In this document: positions 8,816-18,339 of the stretch, in pieces
How the letters are laid out: every line of letters begins with the position of its first letter
How positions within the stretch are numbered: position 1 is the stretch's first letter
Origin: Pseudomonas sp. S35
Lineage (GTDB): Bacteria; Pseudomonadota; Gammaproteobacteria; Pseudomonadales; Pseudomonadaceae
Assembly: GCF_009866765.1 (NCBI RefSeq)
Contig: NZ_CP019431.1
Span: forward strand, 6,220,001-6,284,000
Direction: 5' to 3'
Length of the DNA stretch: 64,000 nucleotides
Program-made: the position numbers and the translations under genes
Notes under the pieces: generated by a model
The model's input: only the letters and a program-made list of their open reading frames with translations
What the model was told of the DNA's origin: nothing
The model's database searches: none

Positions 8816-9838
8816 TTACTGACCCGCCACCTTCTCCGACTTGCCGTCATAGCGCTTGCGCCACTCGGTCAAAATGCTGTCGCGATTCTTCGACGCCCAG
8901 GCAAAGTCGTTCTTGATCAAACGCTGCTCATAGTCGGCCGGCAATTCGGTCTGCGGCTTGGCGATACCCGGCTGGGCAAGCACGGCGAAGTTGTCCTTGT
9001 ACAACTCCATCGCCGCAGGGCTGGCGGAGAAGTCGGCCAGTTTCTTCGCCGCGTCAGCATGGGCGCTGCCCTTGATCACGGCAGTCGCTTCGATGTCCCA
9101 ACCCAGGCCTTCTTTCGGCAGGATGATGTCCAGCGGCGCGCCCTGGCGCTTGAGCTGCACCGCCGGGTATTCAAACGAAATACCAATCGGGAACTCCCCC
9201 GACGCCGCCAGCTTGCACGGCTTGGAACCGGAGTGAACGTACTGGCCGATGTTCCGGTGCAGGTCGTCCATGTACTGCCAGCCCTGCTTCTCGCCGTAGG
9301 TCTGCAGCCAGGCGCTCACATCCAGGAAACCGGTACCGGAGGACGCCGGGTTGGGCATGACGATCTTGCCCTTGTACTCAGGCTTGGTCAGGTCTTGCCA
9401 GCTCACCGGTTTGGTCAGGCCCTGTTTCTCGGCCTCGACGGTGTTGAAGCAGATGGTCGCGGCCCACACGTCCATGCCGACCCAGGCCGGTGGGTTGGCG
9501 GCGTCGCGGTAGTTTTTGCCGATCTTGTCCAGGTCCTTCGGTGCGTAGTTGTCGAGCATGCCCTGCTGGTCGAGGATCGCCAGGCTGGAGGCGGCCAGGC
9601 CCCACACTACGTCGGCTTGCGGGCGATCTTTCTCGGCCAGCAGCTTGGCGGTGATGATGCCGGTGGAGTCGCGCACCCACTTGATCTCAATGTCAGGGTT
9701 GGCTTGCTCGAAGGCCTTTTTGTAGGTCTTCAACTGCTCGGCTTCGAGGGCCGTGTACACGGTCAGCTCGGTCTTGGCGAAGGCATTCAGGCTGAATGCA
9801 GTGAGTACGGCAGCGACCAGCGCCAGGGGCTTGAACAT
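8816..9838 (-). CDS. aepX: 2-aminoethylphosphonate ABC transporter, periplasmic binding protein
   Basis: A 340-aa protein of the ferric/spermidine-type (SBP_bac_1-like) binding family, in the subgroup named putative 2-aminoethylphosphonate transporter. The signal peptide is MFKPLALVAAVLTAFSLNAFA, and the mature protein begins KTELTVYTALEAEQ. Downstream motifs such as VVWGLAASSLAIL and MPNPASSGTGFLDVSAWLQ are typical of this group. A very strong AAGGAGGT precedes the ATG, as expected for a binding protein needed in excess. It follows the permease gene by 19 bp. Symbol by analogy with AepXVW systems; ligand not proven. Confidence 0.83.
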   Translation of the reverse strand: MFKPLALVAAVLTAFSLNAFAKTELTVYTALEAEQLKTYKKAFEQANPDIEIKWVRDSTGIITAKLLAEKDRPQADVVWGLAASSLAILDQQGMLDNYAPKDLDKIGKNYRDAANPPAWVGMDVWAATICFNTVEAEKQGLTKPVSWQDLTKPEYKGKIVMPNPASSGTGFLDVSAWLQTYGEKQGWQYMDDLHRNIGQYVHSGSKPCKLAASGEFPIGISFEYPAVQLKRQGAPLDIILPKEGLGWDIEATAVIKGSAHADAAKKLADFSASPAAMELYKDNFAVLAQPGIAKPQTELPADYEQRLIKNDFAWASKNRDSILTEWRKRYDGKSEKVAGQ

Positions 9839-9857
9839 GGAACACCTCCTTCAGGGA

Positions 9858-11570
9858 TTATTGGCCGGGCGGGCTTTGGCGCCAGGCTTGGGAGCGGCGC
9901 AGCGCGCCACGTGAGGCCCACGCCAGCAGCAGCGAGACGCCGGCCGAAGTGAACAGGATCAGGGTCGACATGGCCGCCGCGCCGCCCACGTTGCCGGCGT
10001 CGTCCATGTTCAACACGGCGACGGCGGCGAGAATGGTGTCGGGGCTGTAGAGGAAGATCGCGGCGGACACGGTGGTCATCGCCGACACAAACAGGTAACG
10101 CACGATGTCCAGCAGCGCCGGCAGGCAGATCGGCACAGTGACGCGCAGGTAATGGCGGTACAGCGGCGCCTTGAGCGACAGCGCAGCGGCTTCGAACTCG
10201 CTGTCCAACTGGCGCAGGGCGGTGGTGGCGGTCATCTGCGCAGTGGTCAAATAGTGCGCAATGGTGCACACCACCAGCAGGGTCATGGTGCCGTAGAACA
10301 CGTGCAGCGGGTTGCCGCTGAGGTTGAAGAAGAACACGTAGCCCAAGCCGAGTACCAAGCCCGGCACGGCCATCGGTACAAAGCTGAGCAGGCGCAGCGC
10401 CAGGTTCAGGCCCTTCTGGCCTTTGGTTTTTTCCATCAGGTAGGCGCCGGTGAAGATCAGCACGCTGCCGATCAATGCCGTGCACAGGGCCATGATCAGG
10501 CTGTTGCGGTAAGCCAGCCAACCGCCACCGGCCGTGTCTTCAAACTGATAGTGATTGAGCGACAGCGACAGGTTGTACGGCCAGAACTTGACCAGCGAGG
10601 AATACACCGCCATGCCGAACACCATCAGCAACACGGCGCAGATCAGTAGGACAATGGCCAGGTAGCAGCCATCCCTTACCCGCGATGGCGCCGGCTGGAA
10701 CACCTGGGCGCGGCCACTCATGGCGTCGCCATGACGCCGGCGCAACCACGCATCCACGCCAAAGCTGAACAGCGCCGGCAGCAGCAACACCATGCCGATC
10801 AAGGCGCCGCGTCCGAACTGTTGCTGGCCGACCACGGCCTTGTAGGCTTCCAGCGCCAGCACCTGGTAATCACCGCCGACCACCACGGGCACGCCGAAGT
10901 CGGTGATGGTCAGGGTAAACACCAGGCAAAACGCGGCGAATACAGCCTGGCGCGTGGCCGGCCAGGTGATACTGCGAAACGCCCGGGCCGGGCTGGCGCC
11001 CATGCTCGAGGCCGCGTCGAACAGCCGCGCATCCGCCAGGGAAAGCGCCGACAGCAGGATCATCAAGGCGTGTGGGAAGGTGTAGATCACCTCACCCAAC
11101 ACAATCCCCCAGAACCCGTAGATATTCTCCGAAAGCAGCCCGCGCAGCAGGCCTTGGTTGCCGAACAGGTACACCAGTGCAATTCCCGGCAACATTGACG
11201 GTGCCATCAACGGCAGCAGCGACAGGCCACGCCAGATAGCCTTGCCAGGCATCAACGTGCGTTGCAGCCCGTAGGCAAACAGGTAAGCCAGCGGTACGAC
11301 AATGGCCGCGACGCTGAAGGAGACTTTCAGGCTATTGCCCAGCAGCCAGTGGAAGTTGGCGCTGGTGAGCAACTCCCGCGCAGCAACCAGCCCACCGCCC
11401 TGCCCGGCCTCGCTGCTGAAACCGCGCCAGAAAATCGCCAACAACGGCATCAAGACGGCGATGCTCAGCAAGCACAGCCACAGCACTTTGCCGCCGACCA
11501 CAAATAAGCGGTCGCCTGTTTCAGCGCGGGATACTTCACGGGGCATCGGCAATGTCATATCCACGGCCAT
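9858..11570 (-). CDS. aepW: 2-aminoethylphosphonate ABC transporter permease (two fused permease domains)
   Basis: A 570-aa protein with about 12 membrane helices, formed by two copies of the BPD_transp_1 domain in one chain as in FbpB-like permeases. Each half carries an EAA-type loop: DAASSMGASPARAFRSITWP in the first and EAAALSLKAPLYRHYLRVTV in the second. I chose ATG 11570 (MAVDM), one base after the ATPase stop; the frame stays open further upstream only inside the ATPase gene. MTLP at 11558 is an alternative start. It sits between the ATPase and binding-protein genes in one operon. Confidence 0.82.
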   Translation of the reverse strand: MAVDMTLPMPREVSRAETGDRLFVVGGKVLWLCLLSIAVLMPLLAIFWRGFSSEAGQGGGLVAARELLTSANFHWLLGNSLKVSFSVAAIVVPLAYLFAYGLQRTLMPGKAIWRGLSLLPLMAPSMLPGIALVYLFGNQGLLRGLLSENIYGFWGIVLGEVIYTFPHALMILLSALSLADARLFDAASSMGASPARAFRSITWPATRQAVFAAFCLVFTLTITDFGVPVVVGGDYQVLALEAYKAVVGQQQFGRGALIGMVLLLPALFSFGVDAWLRRRHGDAMSGRAQVFQPAPSRVRDGCYLAIVLLICAVLLMVFGMAVYSSLVKFWPYNLSLSLNHYQFEDTAGGGWLAYRNSLIMALCTALIGSVLIFTGAYLMEKTKGQKGLNLALRLLSFVPMAVPGLVLGLGYVFFFNLSGNPLHVFYGTMTLLVVCTIAHYLTTAQMTATTALRQLDSEFEAAALSLKAPLYRHYLRVTVPICLPALLDIVRYLFVSAMTTVSAAIFLYSPDTILAAVAVLNMDDAGNVGGAAAMSTLILFTSAGVSLLLAWASRGALRRSQAWRQSPPGQ

Positions 11571-11571
11571 C

Positions 11572-12636
11572 TCAGGCAAACACCTGCAGGCTGCGCGGCG
11601 GCAAAGCCACCCAGATGTCCTGGGCGCCCAGACGTGGCATGGCTTCTGGAGCCAGTTCAGCGAGCAATGGATGACCCGGTAACTGCTCCAGTTCAAAGCT
11701 CATGCGGCAGCGGTTGCCGAGGAAGGTGATCTCGCGGACCTTGGCCGGGAACAGGTTTTCTTCATGCACCGGCGGGTTGACGCTGATGGCTTCCGGGCGA
11801 CAGAACAGGCGGCCGGACTTGGCCACGCCGGCATCATCGGCCAGGCGCATGTTCATCCCGCCGACCTGAGCATGGCTGGCACTGTTACGGCTGAAGGGCA
11901 GCCAATTACCCTGGCCGACAAACTCCGCCACGAACGGCGTGGCCGGGCGGTCGTAGATTTCCTGGGGCGTGGCGTACTGCTCGACCTTACCGTTGTTCAT
12001 CACAGCGATGCGGTCGGCCATCAACATGGCTTCGTCCTGGTTGTGGGTGACCATCAAGGTGGTGATGCCCAGGCGTCGTTGCAGTTGGCGCAACTCGGTG
12101 CACAGGTGCTCGCGCACGCGGGCGTCGAGGGCCGACATGGGTTCGTCCAACAGCAACAACGAAGGCGCCGGCGCCAAGGCGCGGGCCAGGGCCACACGTT
12201 GCTGTTGGCCGCCGGAAAGCTGGCCGGGGTATTTTTTTTCGCTGCCCAGCAGGCCCACCAGTTCCAGCATCTGCCCGACCCGCTTGCGCACCTCATCGCG
12301 ACCACTGCCGGTAAGGCCGTAGCCGATGTTCGCTTCAATGGTCAGGTTGGGAAACAGCGCGTAGGACTGGAACAGAATGCCGTAGTCCCGCGCCTGGGGC
12401 GGCAGTAGGGAAACATCACGATCACCCAGGTAAAGTTCGCCGCTGTCCTGGCGCTCCAGACCGGCGATGCAACGCAGCAAGGTGGTCTTGCCACAACCGG
12501 ACGGCCCCAGCAGGCACACCAGCTCGCCAGCGGCGACGTCCAGGGACACGTGGTCCAGCGCAGTGAAGGCGCCGAAGCGTTTCTGGATACCGCGCACCTT
12601 CATGGGCGCGCCGGGTTGGGTCAGGGTTGTGTGCAT
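11572..12636 (-). CDS. aepV: 2-aminoethylphosphonate ABC transporter ATP-binding protein
   Basis: A 354-aa ABC ATPase with Walker A GPSGCGKTT, Q-loop in LFQSYALFPN, signature [15 protein letters not shown], Walker B LLLLDEP and switch His in MVTHNQDEA. The C-terminal 110 residues form a TOBE-like regulatory domain typical of the PotA/FbpC branch. It is the first gene of the phosphonate operon, with GAGGTG before the ATG. A LysR gene is encoded just upstream in the same orientation, 168 bp away. Substrate assignment comes from the neighbouring phosphonate enzymes. Confidence 0.85.
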   Translation of the reverse strand: MHTTLTQPGAPMKVRGIQKRFGAFTALDHVSLDVAAGELVCLLGPSGCGKTTLLRCIAGLERQDSGELYLGDRDVSLLPPQARDYGILFQSYALFPNLTIEANIGYGLTGSGRDEVRKRVGQMLELVGLLGSEKKYPGQLSGGQQQRVALARALAPAPSLLLLDEPMSALDARVREHLCTELRQLQRRLGITTLMVTHNQDEAMLMADRIAVMNNGKVEQYATPQEIYDRPATPFVAEFVGQGNWLPFSRNSASHAQVGGMNMRLADDAGVAKSGRLFCRPEAISVNPPVHEENLFPAKVREITFLGNRCRMSFELEQLPGHPLLAELAPEAMPRLGAQDIWVALPPRSLQVFA

Positions 12637-12804
12637 GGTGGCACCTCATCAAACGGATGAAGGCCATGCTAGGCAGGCAATGCGTCGCTCGTGTGGCAGG
12701 AAGGCAAAACGTGGCGATAGTGGTATTGGTGGATTTGGGTTGGGGCCTTAGAGGTGTGGTGTCTAGGCTTGCCCCCGATTGGCCCTCAAGACCACCGCAA
12801 CACT

Positions 12805-13668
12805 TCAGATGGGAGACATCTCTTGAGCCAGGCCGAGGAAGGCCGCCGGCAGCCGCGCGCCTTTGCGTTCCTTGAGGCAGTACAAGTACTCCGGAATCTG
12901 CGGCGCATTCTCGATGGTCAGTACCCGCAGTTGTGGGTCATGGGGCACTTCCTGGCGGGCGATGATGCTGATGCCGATATTGCGCAGCACCGCTTCGCGA
13001 ATCGACTCGCGACTGCCGATCTCCAACAACGGCCCATAGCTCACACCCGCGCCCTGCAACATGTCCTCGGTCAGCCGCCGGGTGGTAGAGCCCGCTTCAC
13101 GCATCAACAGCGTATGCCCGGCCAACGCGGTCAATGGCACATGGTCGAGCTTGGCCAGGGGATGATTGCGATGCACCGCGAGCACCAAGGGGTCGGTGCC
13201 GAGTACGCGGCGGATCAAGCGCGGGTCTTCGAGCAATTGCGAGGAAGCGGCGACATCGACGCGGTAATCGTCCAACGCTTCGAGCACCTGTTGGGAGTTG
13301 CCGATTTCCACCGACACTTCCACTTGCGGCAAGCGTTCGCGAAAGGCTTTGACCAGATCAAGGATGTAATACGGCGCGGTCGCGGCAATGCGCAGGGCAC
13401 CCTGTACCTGGCCGTTGTTGCGCAGGAAGAACTCGATATCCGCTTCCTGCTGCAACAGCGCCTTGACCATCGGCAGCAACCGCGCACCCTCGTCGCTGAC
13501 GGTGAGGCGGCGACCACCGCGATAGAACAGCTCGACGCCGTATTGGCTTTCCAGGTTGCGGATCTGGGTGGTGACCGTGGGCTGGCTCAGGCCGAGTTTT
13601 TTCGCCGCCTGGGTAATGCTCCCCAGGCGGGCGACCATAAAAAACGCCTTCAGCTCAGCACTCAGCAC
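12805..13668 (-). CDS. LysR-family transcriptional regulator of the phosphonate cluster
   Basis: A 287-aa LTTR. The winged HTH covers residues 1-60 (FFMVARLGSITQAAKKLGLS, then QPTVTTQIRNLE). The effector domain starts near residue 90 (LRIAATAPYYILDLVKAF). It uses a GTG start preceded by GAGAGGGTG. It is codirectional with and immediately upstream of aepV, so it is likely the local activator of the transporter and enzymes, sensing the aminophosphonate or a breakdown product. LTTRs in 2-AEP clusters often work independently of phosphate starvation; that is family knowledge, not visible here. Confidence 0.87.
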   Translation of the reverse strand: MLSAELKAFFMVARLGSITQAAKKLGLSQPTVTTQIRNLESQYGVELFYRGGRRLTVSDEGARLLPMVKALLQQEADIEFFLRNNGQVQGALRIAATAPYYILDLVKAFRERLPQVEVSVEIGNSQQVLEALDDYRVDVAASSQLLEDPRLIRRVLGTDPLVLAVHRNHPLAKLDHVPLTALAGHTLLMREAGSTTRRLTEDMLQGAGVSYGPLLEIGSRESIREAVLRNIGISIIARQEVPHDPQLRVLTIENAPQIPEYLYCLKERKGARLPAAFLGLAQEMSPI

Positions 13669-13684
13669 ACCACCCTCTCAAGCT

Positions 13685-15931
13685 TTATTTGCGCAACAGG
13701 CGCAGGCCATTGAACACCACCAGCAAGGCCACGCCCATGTCGGCGAAGACCGCCATCCACATGGTGGCCATGCCCAGGAACGTGACCACCAGGAAAATCG
13801 CCTTGATCACCAGCGCCAGGGCGATGTTCTGCTTGAGGATACTCGACGTTTGCCGCGACAAACGAATGAATGCCGGGATCTTGCGCAAATCATCGTCCAT
13901 CAGCGCCACGTCAGCGGTTTCGATGGCAGTGTCGGTGCCGGCAGCGGCCATGGCGAAACCGATCTCGGCGCGGGCCAGGGCCGGGGCGTCGTTGATGCCG
14001 TCGCCGACCATGCCCACGCGGTGGCCCTGGCCATAAAGGGCTTCGATGGCCTGCAGTTTGTCGGAAGGCAGCAGGTCGCCCCGTGCCTGATCGATGCCGA
14101 CCTGGGCCGCAATCGCCTGGGCGGTGTGGGTGTTGTCGCCGGTGAGCATCAGGGTCTTGATGCCCAAGTCGTGCAGTTGCTGGATGGCTTCGCGGCTGCT
14201 GTCCTTGACGGTGTCGGCCACGGCGAACAGCGCCAGTGGGCCGGATTTGTCGAGCAGCAACACCACGGACTTGCCTTGCTTCTCCAAGGCGAAGAGTTTG
14301 TCTTCCAGCGCCGGCGAGCACAGCCCGAGGTCTTCCACCAGGCGGTGGTTGCCCAGGTGGTAGGTCTGGCCGTTGATGTCGCCGCGCACACCACGACCGG
14401 CCAGGGCTGCGAAGTTATCCACAGCAAAAACCTGCAGGTTTTTATCCACAGCCGCTTTGGCGATGGCCAAAGACACCGGGTGGTCGGAACGCCCAGCCAA
14501 ACTGGCGGCCAGGGCCGGTGCGGTGTCCGCGACGTTGGGGAACAACGCCAGGTAATCGGTTTGCACCGGTTTGCCGTGGGTGATGGTGCCGGTCTTGTCC
14601 AGCGCCAGGTAGTCGAGCTTGTAACCACCCTCCAGGTACACGCCGCCCTTGATCAGGATGCCTTTGCGCGCTGCCGCCGCCAGGCCGCTGACGATGGTCA
14701 CCGGGGTGGAGATCACCAAGGCACAGGGGCAGGCCACCACCAACAGCACCAGAGCGCGGTAGATCCAGTCGAACCACAGGCCTGCCATGAACAGCGGCGG
14801 GATAATCGCCACGCCCAAGGCCAGCAGGAATATGGCCGGGGTGTAGATCTTCGAGAAACTGTCGACGAAGCGCTGAGTCGGTGCCCGTGCGCCTTGTGCC
14901 TGTTCGACCGCGTGGATGATCCGCGCCAGTGTGGAGTTATTGGCCGCGGCCGTGACCTTGTACTCCAGGGAGCCGGCCTGGTTGATGGTGCCGGCGAAGA
15001 CTTTATCGCCCACGGTCTTTTCAATCGGCAAGCTTTCACCGGTAATCGGCGCCTGGTCGATGGTGGATTGGCCGGCAGTGACTTCACCGTCCAGGCCGAT
15101 GCGCTCGCCGGGCTTGACCCGCACGATGGCACCCAGTTCGATGCTTTTGACTTCCTGTTCAACCCAACTGCCATCCGCCTGCTGCACCGTGGCCTGTTCC
15201 GGGGCCATCTGCATCAAGCCGCTGATGGCATTGCGCGCACGGTCCAAGGATTTGGCTTCAATCAGCTCAGCCACGGTGAACAGGAACATCACCATAGCGG
15301 CTTCCGGCCATTGGCCGATCAGGATCGCGCCGGTCACGGCGATGCTCATCAAAGCGTTGATGTTCAGGTTGAGGTTTTTCAGGGCGATCCAGCCCTTTTT
15401 ATAAGTGGTGAGGCCGCCGCTGAGGATCGACACCAGTGCGACGATGGCAATCACCCACGTGGGCGCGGCGTTGGTGAAGTGCAGCACTTCGGCGCCCAAC
15501 GCGCCGATGCCGGACACTGCCAACGGCCACCAATGCTTCTTGGCGGGCGGCTCGGCGGCCGGGGTGCCTTCTACAATCGGATCGGCCTGCATGCCCAGGG
15601 ATTTGATCGCCTCGATGATCGGCGCGGTGCTCGGCAGGTCATGGGTGACGCCGAGGATGCGGTTGATCAGGTTGAATTCCAATTGCTGCACGCCGGCGAG
15701 CTTGCCCAGTTTGTTCTGGATCAGCGTTTGCTCGGTGGGGCAGTCCATGGCTTCGATGCGGAAAGTACTCAAGCGCGCGCCAGCGGTGGGCGCCTCGCTC
15801 AGTTGCACCAACGCAGGCGCCGGCGTGCCGGAGCAGCAGGCACCGCCATGTTTATGCACAGGCGTCAGCTTCGGTTCGCCGTGATCATGGTCGTGGTCAT
15901 GTTTGTGCGAGGTGTGCAGGGAATCGCTCAT
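13685..15931 (-). CDS. cadA: heavy-metal translocating P1B-type ATPase (Cd/Zn/Pb efflux)
   Basis: A 748-aa P-type ATPase. The N-terminus is His-rich (HKHDHDHDHGE) with Cys32-Cys33, followed by a degenerate HMA domain carrying MDCPTE near 62-67 instead of CxxC. The metal-site CPC is at 401-403, phosphorylation Asp445 is in DKTGT, the actuator is TGES at about 297-300, and the hinge is GDGINDAPA. These fit Zn2+/Cd2+/Pb2+ exporters. I start at ATG 15931, not the longer frame, because the CadR-type operator lies just upstream at 15969-15991. It is divergent from cadR and regulated by it. Confidence 0.92.
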   Translation of the reverse strand: MSDSLHTSHKHDHDHDHGEPKLTPVHKHGGACCSGTPAPALVQLSEAPTAGARLSTFRIEAMDCPTEQTLIQNKLGKLAGVQQLEFNLINRILGVTHDLPSTAPIIEAIKSLGMQADPIVEGTPAAEPPAKKHWWPLAVSGIGALGAEVLHFTNAAPTWVIAIVALVSILSGGLTTYKKGWIALKNLNLNINALMSIAVTGAILIGQWPEAAMVMFLFTVAELIEAKSLDRARNAISGLMQMAPEQATVQQADGSWVEQEVKSIELGAIVRVKPGERIGLDGEVTAGQSTIDQAPITGESLPIEKTVGDKVFAGTINQAGSLEYKVTAAANNSTLARIIHAVEQAQGARAPTQRFVDSFSKIYTPAIFLLALGVAIIPPLFMAGLWFDWIYRALVLLVVACPCALVISTPVTIVSGLAAAARKGILIKGGVYLEGGYKLDYLALDKTGTITHGKPVQTDYLALFPNVADTAPALAASLAGRSDHPVSLAIAKAAVDKNLQVFAVDNFAALAGRGVRGDINGQTYHLGNHRLVEDLGLCSPALEDKLFALEKQGKSVVLLLDKSGPLALFAVADTVKDSSREAIQQLHDLGIKTLMLTGDNTHTAQAIAAQVGIDQARGDLLPSDKLQAIEALYGQGHRVGMVGDGINDAPALARAEIGFAMAAAGTDTAIETADVALMDDDLRKIPAFIRLSRQTSSILKQNIALALVIKAIFLVVTFLGMATMWMAVFADMGVALLVVFNGLRLLRK

Positions 15932-15962
15932 TCTGTCGCGTCCGTAAAGGTGCCTGTTGCCA

Positions 15963-15993
15963 AGTAAAGACCCTGTAGCCACTATAGGGTCAA
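15963..15993 (-). promoter_or_regulatory. cadA promoter with MerR/CadR operator dyad
   Basis: On the minus strand, -35 TTGACC (15988-15993) and -10 TTTACT (15963-15968) are separated by 19 bp, the over-long spacer typical of MerR-activated promoters. The spacer is filled by the dyad GACCCT-GTAGCCACTAT-AGGGTC (15969-15991), in which only a few central bases break symmetry. CadR is expected to bind here, untwist the DNA when it binds Cd2+ or Zn2+, and also repress its own divergent gene. Confidence 0.85.
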
Positions 15994-16016
15994 GCACCCA
16001 TTTGGAGATTGCTGCG

Positions 16017-16457
16017 ATGAAGATCGGCGAATTGGCCAAACTGACCGACTGTCAGGTGGAAACCATCCGGTATTACGAGAAAGAAGGCCTGCTTCCACCA
16101 CCGGCCCGCACCGACGCCAACTACCGCGTGTACACCCAGGCGCATACAGAGCGGCTGATCTTTATCCGCAACTGCCGCAGCCTGGACATGACCCTGGAAG
16201 AAATCCGCAGCCTGCTCAGCCTGCGCGACAGCCCACAGGACCAGTGTGAAAGTGTGAATGCGTTGATCGACGAGCATATCCACCATGTGAAAGCGCGGAT
16301 CGATGGACTGTTGGCGTTGCAGGTGCAGTTGCTGGACTTGCGCCAACGCTGTGGCGGTGGGCCGGAGTGTGGGATCTTGCAGCGGCTGGAGGTCAGCGGG
16401 AGTGTGGCGGCCAGCGAGGCCGAGCCCTCACATGTGGGCAGAAGCCACGGCCATTAA
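16017..16457 (+). CDS. cadR: MerR-family metal-responsive regulator CadR
   Basis: A 146-aa MerR protein. The HTH is at residues 1-70 (MKIGELAKLTDCQVETIRYY), followed by a dimerisation helix. The metal cysteines Cys77, Cys112 and Cys118 match the CadR/PbrR pattern, and a His-containing tail ends SHGH, as in Pseudomonas CadR. I use ATG 16017 (GGAG at 16004-16007), because the longer frame would run through the operator. It is divergent from cadA and is expected to switch it on when Cd2+, or less strongly Zn2+, is bound. Confidence 0.92.
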   Translation: MKIGELAKLTDCQVETIRYYEKEGLLPPPARTDANYRVYTQAHTERLIFIRNCRSLDMTLEEIRSLLSLRDSPQDQCESVNALIDEHIHHVKARIDGLLALQVQLLDLRQRCGGGPECGILQRLEVSGSVAASEAEPSHVGRSHGH

Positions 16458-16467
16458 ACGGGCCAAA

Positions 16468-16555
16468 TGTGGGAGGGGGCTTGCCCCCGATGCGCAGATT
16501 CAGCCACCCAATACTTAGCTGACCCACCGCTATCGGGGGCAAGCCCCCTCCCACA
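16468..16555. repeat. REP pair (TGTGGGAGGGGGCTTGCCCC family)
   Basis: Two inverted GGGGGCTTGCCCCCGAT units about 35 bp apart lie between the convergent cadR and thyA genes. The outer arms TGTGGGAGGGGGC and GCCCCCTCCCACA pair exactly. It probably marks the shared transcript end. Confidence 0.85.
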
Positions 16556-16572
16556 GTGGACAGCGTCAGACT

Positions 16573-17406
16573 CTAGATAGCCACGTCGGCCTTGATGCTT
16601 GGATCGGCGTCATAGCCCACGATTTCGAAGTCTTCGAACTTGTAATCGTAGATCGACGCAGGCTTACGCTTGATCACCAACTCCGGCAGTTTCTTCGGCG
16701 TGCGCGCCAGTTGTGTGCGGATTTGTTCCATATGGTTGCTGTAGGCATGGGTGTCGCCAGTGGTGACGATGATCTCGTGGGGGATCAGGTCGCACTGCTG
16801 GGCCAGCATATGGGTCAGCAACGCCAGCGCGGCGGTGTTGTACGGCAGGCCGAGGAAAACGTCGGAACTGCGGATGTACAACTGCATCGACAGGTGGCCG
16901 TCATGCACGAACGCCTGGTACAGCAGGTGGCACGGTGGCAGGGCTTGTTTGCCGTTGCGCGCGTTTTCCTGGGGGCTCTTGGTTTCGTCCGGCAGGTACT
17001 CGACGTTCCAACCGTGGAACAGGATGCGGCGGCTGTTGGGGTTGGTCTTGAGCGTCTCGACCATATAGTCGATCTGGTTGATCTTGCCGCCGTCCTTGGT
17101 CGGCCAGGCGGTCCACTGCTCGCCGTAGACCGGGCCCAGGTCGCCGTCTTCGGTGGCCCACTCGTCCCAGATCTTCACGCCGTTTTCGTTGAGCCACTTG
17201 ATGTTGGTGTTGCCGCTCAACATCCAGATCAGCTCGTTGGCGATGCTTTTGAAGTGAAGCTTCTTGGTGGTCAGCAGCGGAAAGCCGTCGGCCAAGTTAT
17301 GCCGATACTGACGGGCAAACACGGCCTTGGTGCCGGTGCCGGTGCGATCGCCCTTGGTCAGGCCATTGGTCACGACGTCGTTCAGTAGTTCGAGATATTG
17401 CTTCAT
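16573..17406 (-). CDS. thyA: thymidylate synthase
   Basis: A 277-aa ThyA that methylates dUMP to dTMP using methylenetetrahydrofolate; the dihydrofolate produced is recycled by FolA. Visible hallmarks are [10 protein letters not shown] near the N-terminus, catalytic Cys159 in [10 protein letters not shown], the substrate loop [11 protein letters not shown], and [12 protein letters not shown]. It lies 55 bp after lgt on the same strand, the lgt-thyA order common in gammaproteobacteria. The REP pair at 16468-16555 follows. Confidence 0.98.
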   Translation of the reverse strand: MKQYLELLNDVVTNGLTKGDRTGTGTKAVFARQYRHNLADGFPLLTTKKLHFKSIANELIWMLSGNTNIKWLNENGVKIWDEWATEDGDLGPVYGEQWTAWPTKDGGKINQIDYMVETLKTNPNSRRILFHGWNVEYLPDETKSPQENARNGKQALPPCHLLYQAFVHDGHLSMQLYIRSSDVFLGLPYNTAALALLTHMLAQQCDLIPHEIIVTTGDTHAYSNHMEQIRTQLARTPKKLPELVIKRKPASIYDYKFEDFEIVGYDADPSIKADVAI

Positions 17407-17461
17407 GTAAGTACCCGTATCGTTGAAGCCTGGGCCCGCGTGCAGGCCCAGGCGTTCGAAT

Positions 17462-18274
17462 TTAAAGCGCGGTGTTCTTCAGCGGCTGCGGGCGATTGTA
17501 CGCCCACCACAGCAGACCCAGACCTACGAGGATCATTGGGATGCTCAGCACCTGACCCATGGTCAGCCAGCCCCACGCGAGATAGCCCAATTGCGCATCC
17601 GGCACGCGCACGAATTCGACGATGAAACGGAAGATCCCGTAAAACAGCGCGAACATGCCGGAAACGGCCATGGTCGGGCGCGGCTTGCGCGAGAAGAGGT
17701 ACAGAATGAGGAACAGCGCCACACCTTCCAACGCGAACTGGTACAGCTGCGACGGGTGGCGCGGCAGTTGCGCCGGGTCGCTGAACGGCGGGAACACCAT
17801 CGCCCACGCCACGTCGGTCGGCTTGCCCCACAGCTCGGCGTTGATGAAGTTACCGATGCGCCCAGCACCCAGGCCAATCGGCACCAGCGGCGCGACGAAG
17901 TCCATCAGTTGGAAGAACGATTTGCCATTGCGCCGGCCAAACCACCAGGCGGCGATCATTACGCCGATGAACCCGCCGTGGAACGCCATGCCGCCTTTCC
18001 ACACTTCGAAAATCAGCGTCGGGTTGGCGATGTAGGCGGACAGGTCGTAAAACAGCACATACCCCAATCGCCCGCCGACAATGACCCCCATCGACAGCCA
18101 GAAGACCATGTCGGAGAGTTTCTCCTTGGTCCAGGTCGGGTCGAAACGGTTCAGGCGCCGAGAGGCCAGCAGCCAGGCACCGCCGATGCCGATCAGGTAC
18201 ATCAACCCGTACCAATGGATTTTCAGCGGACCGATGGCCAGGGCCACCGGGTCGATCTGCGGGTAAGGCAGCAT
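17462..18274 (-). CDS. lgt: prolipoprotein diacylglyceryl transferase
   Basis: A 270-aa inner-membrane enzyme with seven helices that transfers diacylglyceryl from phosphatidylglycerol to the lipobox cysteine of prolipoproteins, the first step of lipoprotein maturation. Signature motifs are [20 protein letters not shown] and [20 protein letters not shown]. The start has CGAGGAG eight bases upstream. It lies in a row with the upstream TSUP permease gene and the downstream thyA. Confidence 0.97.
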   Translation of the reverse strand: MLPYPQIDPVALAIGPLKIHWYGLMYLIGIGGAWLLASRRLNRFDPTWTKEKLSDMVFWLSMGVIVGGRLGYVLFYDLSAYIANPTLIFEVWKGGMAFHGGFIGVMIAAWWFGRRNGKSFFQLMDFVAPLVPIGLGAGRIGNFINAELWGKPTDVAWAMVFPPFSDPAQLPRHPSQLYQFALEGVALFLILYLFSRKPRPTMAVSGMFALFYGIFRFIVEFVRVPDAQLGYLAWGWLTMGQVLSIPMILVGLGLLWWAYNRPQPLKNTAL

Positions 18275-18339
18275 TGCGACTCCTCGTTAAATCATGCGTT
18301 ATGGCGCCCCGACCATGCCCGGGCGCGATTAAGTCTGCG

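Noticed and set aside
12755-12800. possible REP element between aepV and the LysR gene
   Set aside because: Only one half-core (GGCTTGCCCCCGAT) is present with no pairing arm, so it was not listed as a repeat.
13556-15967. 803-codon open frame on the plus strand opposite cadA
   Set aside because: Its product is rich in His, Gln, Gly and Asp with no domain pattern, and it mirrors the cadA codons. It is an antisense shadow produced by high third-position GC.
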